A stretch of 64,000 bases of DNA from Carnegiea gigantea (taxonomy: Eukaryota > Streptophyta > Magnoliopsida > Caryophyllales > Cactaceae): assembly GCA_029747015.1 (NCBI GenBank), contig JAKOGI010000108.1:21158-85157 (forward strand), written 5' to 3'. Under the pieces are notes generated by a model. The model was not told where the DNA came from and made no database searches. It was given only the letters and a program-made list of their open reading frames with translations. Of the stretch, positions 30,720 to 41,460 are shown piece after piece (the stretch's first letter is position 1; the number at the start of each line of letters is the position of its first letter). The position numbers and the translations under genes are program-made.

Positions 30720-33700
30720 AAAGGAATCGACTTCAACAAGTTATCTTGGACGTACCACTCTAAAAGAGTCGTATTCATATCATGGAGTTCATTTTCAATA
30801 ATGAAAGTAGCATCTAACTGGGGCCAACCTGACCATTGCACAAGGAAGAGTCAAAATCCACTACGTGAAGATGACACAAACTCATCATCCAACATTGCTT
30901 AATGTTAGTATGTGGCTATGGCAAAGGTAGGAGCCTAGGAACCTGAGTGCCTACAGAAATCCCAGAAGAAAGATAAGGAGGCTTGTAAGTAACCAATCAA
31001 GAGTGATATCCTCTAAATTAAAAATATGACTGATACCCAAACTGTGAGGGAGATCAAATATATATGCATCAGATCCCAACTTGTGAATGATCTGGTAAGG
31101 TCCCATGGCATGAACATGAAGCTCTTTGAGGGTATTGTTCATATCAAATCTAACTCATAACAAAATCATCCACCTCAAGATTCATAGCTCTATGATACAC
31201 CTCAGTAGAATTCTTATAACTGTGATTGCTCAAAGCAATCTTGCAATAAATGTCAACATGGAAGTCATGAATATGTTGCGCAAATGTGGATGCAGGATGT
31301 GACACTCAGGCATCAGGTGGAATGAGAAGAGTTCAGCAGTGGTGTAAGGGGAGTAAACACGAACAACGTCAAAAAGGCTCTTACCTATGGATCTATTGAC
31401 TGCATTGTTATATGTAAACTCAACAAGGGGTAGAGTCAAATTCCAAATACCTTGTTTCTCCCCTACAACACATCTAAGCAACTCCTCAAGGTTGCGATTA
31501 ACAACCTCAATTTTCCCATCCATTTGAAGATGAAAGGATGTAGAAAATTTCAGAGTAGTACCACATAATCTACATAAGGTCTTCCAGAAATAGCTCATGA
31601 ACTTGACATCCCCATCAGACACAATATAAGTGCGAAGGCTATGCAGCCTAACAATCTCTCGAAAGACTAATTTAACATCATATGAAGCATCATGAGTCTT
31701 GCTACATGAAATAAAGTAGGCCATCTTTGAAAAACCTATGAACTACAACGAAGTTTGAATTAAGACCACAAGATGTCCTAGGAAGATCTAGTTTAATTCC
31801 TATGCTAATGTCTTTCCCATGTGCCCTTGGGATAGGAAGAGGAGTGCAAAGTCCAGTATTATGTCGCTTGGCCTTAGCTAACTGACAGGTGTGACATTGA
31901 GACACAATATGATAAACATCTCTTTTGGGAGAGGGCCAATAAAAGCGATCTATAACCAAGATAATGGTCTTATCTTCACCTAGGTGGCAATCTAACCCTC
32001 AAACATACATCTCGCAAACTAAGAATTCCCGAACAACATCTTAGGAATGCATAACTTGGACCCCCAAAATAGGAAACCATCATGAATGACAGCGTGAACG
32101 TGAACAATTTCCCACCAAATGGTCTGAGTTAATGAGTTAAAAGTTAGGACAAGAGGTGTAAGTGCCTTCAAGCTTGTCAAAGCCTAGAACCTCAACCTGC
32201 ATTGTTCGTAAGAGGTAACCAATGTGACATAAGGCATCAGCCACCTTGTTCTTAACCCCAGATTTATACTTAAGAACAAAGGAATATTCACTAATATACT
32301 CAACCTACCTAGCATGCTTAGGATTGATATTAGATTGAGAATTCTAGTGCTTAAGGGCTTCATGGTCCGAATACATAACAAATTCATGAGGTAGAAGGTA
32401 ATAACGCCAATGATGAAGAGACTGAAGCACAGTATGTAATTCTTTCTCATCGGTGGTACGCTTGATTCGCCTAGATTCACTGAGCTTTTTGCTAAAGAAT
32501 GCTATAGGGTGTCCCTTCTAACTTAATACTCCACCAATGCCATATCCAGAGGCATCATATGCAACCTCAAAAGCCTTACTAAAGTCAGGGTGCCTCAGGA
32601 CCAGAGCAGATGACATCATCACCTTAATCTTCTTAAAAGCATATGTCGATTTAGGAGTCCACTGAAATGGGTTATTCTTTAAGTAGTCTGTAATAGATGC
32701 CATAACAAAGCTGAAGTGTCTAATGAACCTCCTGTAAAAGGAGGTAAGATCATAAAAACTCCCAGTCCCAGTAATGGCCTTAAGTTTAGGCCACTCTCTA
32801 ATGGCTTTAACCTTGTTAGGATCAGCATAGACACCTTGAGGAGACACAACAAACCCTAAAAGAGGACTTAGGTTTGAAGGAAGATACATTTCTTTATATT
32901 AGCAAAAAGGTTAGCTTCTCTAAGTGTACAGAAGAGTTACATGAGATAGCCAACATGATTTACTCTAGACATGCTATACAGCAAGATGTCATCAAAATAG
33001 ACAACAAGAAATGTTTCCCATGAATGGCTTAAGAACATAAGTCATGAGTCCCATAAAGTACTAGGGGCGTTGGATAGCCCAAAGGTATAACCATCCACTC
33101 AAATAAGCCATCCTAGATCATAAAAGTAGTCCATATCCTGATCTAATATGAACCTGGTGATAGCCACTAAACAAGTCTATTTTAGAGAACCAGCTAGCTC
33201 CAATAAGACAGTCAAGCATATCTTCTTGTCTCGAAATGGGAAACCTATAATTAACTGTTATCTTATTGATGGCTGTAACTATCTACACACATCTTCTAAG
33301 ATCTGTCCTTCCTATCGGTAAGAAGGGTAGGGACTACACAAGGACTCATGCTATGATGAACCTTCCTAAACCTGCCTAATCAATTCTGCTCGATCAGTAA
33401 GGTTCAACCGATAATAAGGGGGGTTAGGGTGTTAAGAACCAGTTAACTAAGTCAATAGCATGTTGCATGTCCCGAAGAGGAAGGAGCTCACTAGAAAGCT
33501 CCTCTGGAGCAACATCGATAAGCTCTTTAAGTAGTTCATCGATCTCAACTGGGAGGTCCTAGGAAGGTGGGTCACTCGAAGGAACATTAGGGAAGGAAAT
33601 GGAGTCTGAGGCTAGCTTCCTAGCTAAGATTGTTAGGTAGAGCTTGGCAGAGTTTCCCAATCTCTCGAAAGCTCTATGGTGAAGGGGGAAAATCATTCCT

Positions 33701-35400
33701 TTTAGTGGAGTAAACGCACTATTAGGAGAGGATAAGTTCAAGGAAGGTTTGGGATATGGGGAAGGTAAAAGCTCTTTGGGTCAATATGGGTTAAAAGTGA
33801 TGTTCTTATTCAGATACCTAAAGGTATATGTGTTCTCCCTCCCATTATGTGAGATATTCTAATCACAAAGCCAAGGACGACCTAAGAGGATATGAGTAAC
33901 ATTTATCGAAAGGACATCATATAAAATCTCATTCTTATAACCACCAATCTGGATGGGAACCTTACACCTATAGGTAACTATGAGGCTGTTGTTGACCCAA
34001 CAACTTTGAAATGGTGGGGATGAGGCTCTTTCTTAAGGTGATAATGCTTTATAGTGGTCTCGACGACAACATTCATGGTGCTGCCACCATTTATAATTAT
34101 TTCATAAGAGTTATCCTACACCTAATAAGGGTGTAAAAGATGATCGTACGCTGCCACTCATCATTAATGACTCGATTGACCAAAAAATATCTAATAACTC
34201 CAAGATGTGCATCATAAAGAAGGCTATTGTGACATCAACAAGATCTAAAAAGTCTCCCTCAAGGTGAATAACCTCTTCCTTGAGTTCAATTGATGTAAGT
34301 GGCTCATGCTCTACTGTAGATAGGGCACTCAGAAGCATGATGACATCTCTCATGATAGCTAAAACAATGTACACTATTTACTAGGTTATAAGAAGTACCT
34401 GAGGCTACCCCACCCTGTGGGACTACTCTAGGTGGGATTTGAGGTCTATGATCCCTAGGGATTAAAGCATGCATAGAAGACTCACTCATCTTAGGAACAA
34501 ATTGGGTAAGGATCCTAAAGGAGGAGTAGCATGTCACACAGGATAAAGCTTATCAAATTTTTTAACCTTTAAATCTTTATGATAAGCCTCATCAAGAGTA
34601 TAAGGAGCAGAAAAGATTACTTCCCTCTTAGGGTCATTTCATAAGCCTCGAATAAAGCGGGCTATGGTAATAGATGGATCCTCTAGAAGGTTATAGTGCT
34701 GAGTCAATTCCTCCTAACTATTGATGTAATTGGACACACTAAAGACAGACTACCTAAGGTCAAGATTCTAGTTAACAAGGTGTGCTTTATGGAAAGAAAG
34801 AGGCACTTTTCTTTTAACATATCCTTCATAACTTCCCATTGGGTGATGGGAGGTTGACATTTGCTCAAGGTAACTTATGATAGTTTGCTAAAACTTCCTA
34901 GTAGGTCCTACAAGTTTCATCTTAGGAAATCGAACCCACTCAATATCGGACATCTTATGCCAATCAAAGTAACCCTCCATAGCAACTAATCGAGTTAGAA
35001 AAAGCAGTGGCATCTATCTTTCTACAAAAGGCACATCTACTTTCACCTTTCAAGTAATGTTGGAGTAACTCTCGTGAGCATTGCTATGATCAATTTCAAG
35101 GTTGGCATGTCTAGGCTCCCTATATCCTTTCTCCTTGTTAAACTAACAGTCCCTAGGGTCCCCTTTGCCATGTCTCAAACCATTCCCCTATCCTTGCTTG
35201 TGATAGTTAGAGTGAACTAGAGGTTCTGGTCCCTCTCCTCAAGCTTATTAGCTTATCCTGACTTATAGAAGACTCACTTACAATGGCCACTCCCCTCAAT
35301 AAGAAGTTCAGGGGAATCTTATGGGGGGATTTGAGGTTGGTCCAGCATGGGTAGTTTCTAGCTTCTTGAATGCTCAAGTAAGTTTCTCAATTTTAGCCTC
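30720..35400 (-). pseudogene. Gypsy-B gag-pol remnant
   Basis: From right to left: gag with AMEGYFDWHKMSDIEWVRF and KMKLVGPTRKF (near 34960); zinc knuckle CFSYHERCHHASEC (near 34330-34400), in which the second Cys is Tyr; RT with VYFDDILLYS (near 32990, catalytic DD kept), GFVVSPQGVYADPNKVKAI and FQWTPKS (32518-32889); RNase H (32184-32480, shifted). Integrase has a zinc-binding region with CHTCQLAKAKRHNTGL, a core with SYFWKTLCRL and EVVNRNLEELLRCVVGEK, and a C-terminal GPYQIIHKLGSDAYIFDLP (30951-31142). Stops and shifts occur between almost all domains. A chromodomain was not recognised. Confidence 0.85.
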
Positions 35401-36475
35401 TAGTTGGTCAAACCAATCATCCTGATAGTTAATTCTTTCAGATAAAGCATCAATCTGGGATTTGTAAGGTTGTTTGGGTGAGAATGACGTGTTTGATGCA
35501 AATGCAAGATATAAATGCTAAGATTATACCAAATTGCAATAATAGTGATAGTGATAAACAATCACTATGCACACAACAGAGCTCAAATTTTGGATATAGA
35601 TTATTGATAAGACCCAAACCAAGTAGAGAATAAGAAGCGAGGGGAAGAAAAATCAGGATCGAAGTAGACACTGAAAACCCCAAATCAAACAATAAGGAAT
35701 TAAACTAGTTTCGCAGCAGAATCTAATCAAAGTAGATCGAAATACTCGTACCTCTTAGTGCACCATGAGTTTTGATCTAAGCTCTAATCCTCTCCAGTAG
35801 TAAGACTGACCTGAGGGTTGATAGAGACAAGGCAGCAGCCTTCGGGTGAGTGGGTCTTGAGCTCAAAATGTCATATTCGCATCTCGTAATCACCTTAGAC
35901 TACTATACCAGTAGCATAGCAACATGTGATTTAATAACACGGGAACTGAGACTTCGAAATAGGAGCAAACTGGCCAATGACCTTGGCACTAGCCTGTAAG
36001 GGCATTTTTCGATGAAAGGATGGGTCGAAGAAGGTGCGGCGGCAGGCTTAGAGTTTCACAGCGAGTCAAGCACTAAATTAAGGGATGACACGAGGCTTTC
36101 TCGTGCAATTGAATGAGGGATTCGGGTCGAATTGAAGAGGAGATGGAAGGGATGGAGTCAATTTTAGGAATTTGAGATGAATTGATAGCGGATTGAAAAT
36201 TCAAGGTTCACAATTAGGGCTTTTTGTAAATTGCGGTTTATTGAATTTAGAGTTCCTGCGGTGGTGGGCCACTTACGACAATTAGGTGGTGGTCGGCTCG
36301 GAAAGGAGGATTGACTTGTGGTGGTGGTCTGCGGAGGTGGTTGGTGAGCCTACTGGTGAAACTAAGGTTGGTGGTGTGCGATTAGGTTCTAGATTGGATG
36401 AGTTTCCTTTTTTTGTGAACGAGAAAGGGGAAAAAGGGAAAAAGAAAATTACTAAGGGAAATGCAAATCTCTTAT
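35401..36475 (-). other. Gypsy-B leader between primer site and gag
   Basis: No conserved protein motif in either strand. Short frames are present (for example 36286-36498 plus), but they run into the primer site or LTR and are not credible genes. Confidence 0.55.
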
Positions 36476-36490
36476 GCTTTGATATCAAAT
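36476..36490 (-). promoter_or_regulatory. Primer-binding site beside the middle LTR
   Basis: On the minus strand ATTTGATATCAAAGC follows the LTR end (CCTACATCA). It is the initiator-Met site TTTGGTATCAGAGC with two G-to-A changes. Confidence 0.7.
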
Positions 36491-36926
36491 TGATGTAGGA
36501 TGCCCTAAGAACAATTCGAGCAAAGGAAAACAGTTAATGTAGGACGTTTTGAAAACAATTCCTACAGAGGAAATCCCCCAGAGAAATATTTAATCACTCA
36601 ATTTTACTCAATTTTCATTCATAATTTGTCTTCTTTAATTACATAAAGGGATATATATACAACCTAGGGGCCAACTAATATTAGGATATCTAAATGATAA
36701 GATATAAACTAGAAAATGATAAAAATATATAATCTAATATTATTCTAATATACTAGGACACCAAATGTTGATATAATATCATTAAATAATATCCTTATTT
36801 CGGTTATCTTAAAATATGCTAAAAAATAACCTAGAAAAATAATAAAAGAATACAAAAGATTTTCAATATCAAAATATTCTAGTTTCCTAAATATTTTTTC
36901 CCATTCTTTACACTTATCCTGCATCA
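36491..36926 (-). repeat. Middle LTR of Gypsy-B, different LTR type
   Basis: On the minus strand it starts TGATGCAGGATAAGTG after a purine-rich CCAACCAGAGAAGAA and ends GGGCATCCTACATCA. It shares the termini and an AATTGAGTGATTAAAT-like U5 region with the outer LTRs but is about 120 bp longer and different in the middle. The end repeats a CCTACAT word (36526 and 36491), suggesting a small terminal duplication. Confidence 0.7.
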
Positions 36927-38258
36927 TTCTTCTCTGGTTGGAAAAAAAAAACTCCTCGAGTTTTGACATGAGAAGGGGCAAGAGAAGAATATAAAAGAAA
37001 TGGTTGAAAATCCTTGCACTTTTGCTAAAACTCCAACGTTAGTACCTTCTTCAGCATTAAGCACAATGCTAACAATGGATGTCGAGTGTTTTTCTTGAAA
37101 GAGTAATCAGGTATTAAAAAAAAATTAGCATATTCATCATGTGTGCTAACTGCGTGGTCCATATTAGATTCTTGTTGCTTAGGGTCAAATTCTTGAACGT
37201 CCAGTGAAAATTCATGAGGGATATTAGAAATTTTCTTTCTAATGTCTTTGACTCTTTGTTCACTGTACTGGTGCTTGGACACCCTCTTTACTAGTTCCCT
37301 GAGTAAAAGTTTCGACATTGCTATCGCTAATGAACATGCCCTCGTTGTGCACTTCATTTCCATATCACTGGCAGCCACCAACTTTGGCTACTTGATTGAT
37401 ATAACTAGCGAAATTGTTGCTAAAATCATTTGACATGCTCTTGTACTTGGACATCTCCTTTCATATACTCATCTTCAAGAGTCTTCTCTTTCTTGTGCTT
37501 AATGATAAATCCCTTATCATGCGCATCATAATATATTGAAGTTGAATTTATCCAATTCAAATAAGAAGTTGATTGCTTCCCAGAAGACATTAGAGATGAA
37601 TCCCTATAATCTTCAATGGGAATTTGTTATGATATTAAAGGAGTTCTAGGAGGCTTACAATCAACCCTATATCCAAAAATGTAAGGGTTAGACCCACGAG
37701 TGAACTCCCTAGCAAAATAAAGATTTGACTCGCAGTATTCTTCATAATTCTGACATCCTTGAAGCAAGTAGAAAGCATTTATAGCATCTTCAAGTGAATA
37801 AATTTATCTGAGCATGAACATCACCCATTTTTTGAAATCTAGCAATGTGTTGTACATCCCCACAAGCACAGAAAATGTGACATTGACCCTTAGTTTTAAT
37901 AGGGAGTTCTTTAGTATGAACAATCACGAATATTGCTCGATGATGTTTGCCACACCAACCCATGGTGGCGCTTCTGTGGGTAACAATCTTCAATCAAACA
38001 ATGGAGAAATGACCAAATAACAAGTGCTTATATGGCAGCGTGCACATGAGTAGCTTACATATGAGTATATCTCAGCAAAAGTGGCATTAACTACATCTAG
38101 TAAATAAACAATTTTGAATTAAGGGGATGTAACTAGTGAAGTGGGATTTTTTCTATTATGTTTCTTCACTTTATTTCCTTTTTTTGACTAAAATTTGATG
38201 TAGAGGAAAAGAGGACAGAATGTGAAAAGCAAACAAGAGGCAAGGGTAAGATCAATTA
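36927..38258 (-). pseudogene. Unrecognised coding-like remnant between two LTRs
   Basis: Reading leftward from about 37990: FSVLVGMYNTLLDFKKWVMF, SLEDAINAFYLLQGCQNYEE, YCESNLYFAREFTRGSNPYI, DCKPPRTPL, then SLMSSGKQSTSYLNWINSTS, IIKHKKEKTLEDEYM, and later KISNIPHEFSLDVQEFDPKQ (37025-37381). Few stops interrupt it. The far end carries the PPT-like sequence of a gypsy element. It does not match the gag or pol wording I know from chromoviruses. It may be a 5' gag-like region with most of pol deleted, or captured host sequence. Confidence 0.5.
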
Positions 38259-38272
38259 GCTTTAATATCAAT
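38259..38272 (-). promoter_or_regulatory. Degenerate primer-binding site of Gypsy-B
   Basis: ATTGATATTAAAGC on the minus strand, just inside the right LTR. It is a decayed initiator-Met site with three transitions. Confidence 0.62.
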
Positions 38273-38274
38273 TT

Positions 38275-38588
38275 TGATGTAGGAGGCTCTAAGAGCAATT
38301 TCTACGTTGAGAAATTCAAACAAAAAATGGGAGAACACTCATAAATAATTCTCAATTCAATTTAATTTATTCAAGTCTGCCTTTCCTTAATGCATGAGAA
38401 GGTTTATATAGGAGTCAACACAACTGAAAAGAGAGATAGAAAATATATTTAAAGATTACGAAAGGTAAAATAAGCTAAAAGATAAATAAGACAGATAATT
38501 ATTGTAAAAGAGAATCCCTAAAATTCAAAATCTCCTATGCATCATAGAAAACACACAGCCATAAAATTGCTTAGGAGATACCGCATCT
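38275..38588 (-). repeat. 5' LTR of Gypsy-B
   Basis: TGATGTAGGAGGCTC...ACCGCATCT, pairing with 30389-30704. Its right terminus has decayed from the CATCA seen in the partner. Confidence 0.85.
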
Positions 38589-38593
38589 CATGT
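38589..38593. repeat. Gypsy-B probable TSD, right copy
   Basis: CATGT versus TATGT at 30384-30388. LINE sequence follows at once. Confidence 0.55.
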
Positions 38594-39995
38594 AGCATTA
38601 ATTCCAAAAGTCAACTCCCCCACAAGAATTTCTAAATTTAGATCGATAGATTTGTATAATGTCATCTAAAAATTGCCTCTAAAGCTATAGCTAATCGAGT
38701 GGAGGTTGTCCTCCCCCATATTACTAGTGAGAATCAAAGCGCCTTGATCTCTAAGCATTTGATTACGTATAATGTGTTGATTGATTCAAAGTTGTTTCAT
38801 GCCATGAAAACGAAGAAAGGGGAAGCCATGGGATAATGGCTGCCAAACTTAATATGAGTAAAGCCTATGATAGGATAGAGTGGGTCTTTTGGGAGAGCTT
38901 TCGTGCCAAGATGGGGTTTGAAGAGGCATGAATTAGGCTTGTAATGAACTGCATTTTGAGTGTTTCTTATAATTTTATTATTAATGGAATAATTCATGGC
39001 TATGTCTCCCCCACTTAGGTGTTGAGACAAGGCAACCCTGATTATCTTGTAGCAAAGGCTCTCTCAAGTCTTCTGAAGAAAGCGATGACTCAATCTTTAA
39101 TTCATAGGGCCAAGGCAAGTAAGATAGGTCCGAGCATAACTTACCCACCTTTCGCAGATGACAATTTATTCTTACAAGGACCAACCAAAGAGAACACCTG
39201 AAATTGGTTGAAATACTCAATGTGTATGAAGATGCATCGAATCAGAAGGTAGATTTTGATAAATCGAAAGTGTCCTTTATTAGAGGTGTTCAATGCAAGG
39301 AGAAGTGAGTTAATCTCAATTTTGAACATGCAAGAGGTGGGCAGACATGCAAAATGTCTGTGTGCTCTTTCCAGCAAGGGAAGATCCAAGAAGGAAATTT
39401 TTGGGAGCCTTAAGGATAGGATATTAAAAAAAATTAAACACATGGAAGAAAAAACTTATGTCGACGGTAGGACAGAGATTCTTCTGAAAGTTGTGGCTCA
39501 AGTGGTACCATTATATCTCATAGGTATTTACAAAATTACCATCACTCTGATTCAGGATTTCCATTCCGCCTTTGCTAATTTTTGGTTGGCATTGTAAGAT
39601 AGGAAAAGAAAAATGCATTGGAAGACATAAAATTTTTCGTGCTGCCTAAAGTTTATGGAAGGAATGGGTTTTCGAACAATAGACAATTTCAATGAGACTC
39701 TACTTTCGCTTAACAGGGTTAAAGTTTTGATGGAGATTCTCGTTTCTCTGTTGGCTTGATTCTTGCAAGCAAGATACTACTCAAATTGTACTTTTGAGGA
39801 GGCAGCTTTGGGTGGTGTAGCATCTGGGGGTCCAAAGCTCTTTTAGACGGGGGGTTGATTTGGAGGGTAAGAGATGACACGAATATGAAAATTTAGGATG
39901 AGCCATGGGTGATTGATGATGATAAGAAGTACCCAGCTTCTTATAGCTTCCTTATTAGTGCCGATTGGATGGTTTGTGAGTTCTTTGATGATAAA
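38594..39995 (+). pseudogene. LINE block 5: reverse transcriptase
   Basis: Continues block 4: ALIPKVNSPTRISKFRSID, KIASKAIANRVEVVLPHITS, ENQSALISKHLITYNVLIDS and LFHAMKTKKG. Next is LNMSKAYDRIEW, the first catalytic motif with its Asp changed to Asn, then FADDNLF (near 39155), where the catalytic pair is intact. The post-RT part reads EDASNQKVDFDKS, EVGRHAKCL, GRSKKEIFGSLKDRI and ILLKVVAQVVPLYLIGIYK (39256-39597), then VRDDTNMKI, DEPWVIDDDKKYP and DWMVCEFFDDK. Stops and shifts are common. The block ends at the Copia-C LTR. Confidence 0.88.
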
Positions 39996-40034
39996 TGATA
40001 CAATTTTATGAAGAAGCTTATTTGAGAGAGGGGG

Positions 40035-40069
<35 letters not shown>

Positions 40070-40293
40070 ATGGGGAGAAAATTGTGTTTGCGTACTCATT
40101 ATTGGAAAAATGATGCTTAGTGCCTTTGATACAAGCTGATGTTAACTAAATATTGACTAACCACAAAGAAGTAGCAATGAAGACAGTTAGAGCAAACTAT
40201 AGAGACCGAAAACATAATTACTCTAAGATGTTATAACCGTGGTGTTGAGCTGGATTGAAAGGTGGAGGTGACTTAGCTAGGTGGGAGTCAACA
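39996..40293 (-). repeat. 3' LTR of Copia-C
   Basis: TGATACAATTTTATG...GGGAGTCAACA with a GA microsatellite near 40024-40066 that is longer than in the partner. The polypurine tract (CCGAGGGGG on the minus strand) sits directly inside at 40294-40302. Confidence 0.9.
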
Positions 40294-41460
40294 CCCCCTC
40301 GGAAGCTGGAATAGGGCAGTGAAGGCACCGTACCCAGCTTAGACAACAAGTGATGATGCTGTGATGAGGGAAGAAGCTTGGTGAGCACATCTGCCAGTTG
40401 AGTAGTAGTAGGGAGGTACTTGAGTTGTAGAAGATCTTCAAGGACTTTATCACGAGTAAAGTGGTAATCAACTTCGATATATTTTGTTCGCTCCCAGAAC
40501 ACGGGGTTTTTACGAATATGAATAGCTGATTGATTATCACAGTACAAGGTAACTAGTTACCCCTTACTTTTCAAGGAGTCATACCAGCTAGGTGATCTCT
40601 GAGGCAGCCTGAGACATGGCTCGATATTCAGACTCAGAGGAGGATTTGGAGATAGTTCCTTGCTTTTTACTCTTCCAGCTAATGAGGGAAGAACCCAACA
40701 AGATTGCATAGCCTATGACTAACCTGTGGCAAAGCGGGCAGGAGGGCCAATCTGAATCTGTGAAAGCTATTAAGTTGAGTTGATATGAAGCCCTAGGAAA
40801 AATACCCTGACCAATGGTACCTTTAATATATCTCAATGTGTGATGGAGGGCCTGAAGATGAGGTGTTCGGGGAGACTGCATAAACTGACTTAAGGTTTAA
40901 ACTGTGAAGCTTAAATCAGGTCTTGTGTTGGAACATGAGTGCCTTGGTGGTTTGAAGCAAATGTTGGTGCTTTCTCTCCACAATCCTATTCTACTAGGGT
41001 GTTTTCACACAAGAAGTCTGAACATCAATCCCTTTGTTACTATAAAAAAAAAACAGCACAAGTTCCCTATGAAACTCCATGCCATTATCACTCCTTACAA
41101 TCTTGACTTTGGCATCAAACTGTTTTTCCACAAAAACAATGAAAGCTTATAATAAAAGTGTAGCATTACTTTTATGAGATAAAAGATGAACCCAAGTGGC
41201 TCTTGAAAAGTCATCCACTATAGCGACGAGAAATTTACAAACATTATAAGTAGAATCATGATAGAGGCCCCAGAAAAAGGTAATCTATGCATCTTGGCTT
41301 TTGGACTAATCTAGCAAACAAAATCTTTATACCACTTATTGTAACTAGGCAGCGTCAAAAATTTCATCATATCAAATGATGGATGTCCCTAACAAAAATG
41401 CCATAACTCATTGGTAGAAAGACAAGCAACAAAATAGGAAATGGATTGATTGATGTCTCC
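40294..41460 (-). pseudogene. Copia-C integrase fragment fused to RNase H by deletion
   Basis: From 41460 leftward, the end of the pre-integrase region (ISYFVACLSTNELWHF) and GHPSFDMMKFLTLPSYNKWY open the integrase. The core is decayed but ends in NRIVERKHQHLLQTTKALMF (near 40980-40925). Immediately after, the sequence reads TRPDLSFTV, which belongs near the C-terminal end of RT. Next come HLQALHHTLRYIKGTIGQGI, LIAFTDSDWPSC, SWKSKKQGTISKSSSESEYR (40588-40881), YCDNQSAIHIRKNPVFWERT and LADVLTKLLP (40218-40547, running into the LTR). Roughly the integrase C-terminus and most of RT are missing. Confidence 0.87.
41456..41460. repeat. Gypsy-C TSD (TCTCC), left copy
   Basis: TCTCC here and at 60045-60049. 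Removing Gypsy-C and one copy restores a continuous Copia-C frame across the junction (QSIGD joined to INQSI). Confidence 0.93.

Larger units (their letters stand above)
30389..38588 (-). mobile_element. Gypsy-B, composite chromovirus-like element with three LTRs
   Basis: In the minus direction: LTR (38588-38275), primer site, a 1.35 kb coding-like remnant, a second, longer LTR of a related type (36926-36491), another primer site, a full set of gag, protease, RT, RNase H and integrase, and a final LTR (30704-30389) that matches the first. The outer LTRs pair with each other. The middle one has both a purine tract on its start side and a primer site on its end side, so it served as 3' LTR for one unit and 5' LTR for the other. 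Integrase C-terminal wording is closest to CRM-type chromoviruses, but this is from memory and not tested. Confidence 0.78.

Noticed and set aside
36286..36498. 70-codon plus-strand frame before the middle LTR of Gypsy-B
   Set aside because: Antisense to the leader and runs through the primer site into the LTR; no domain.
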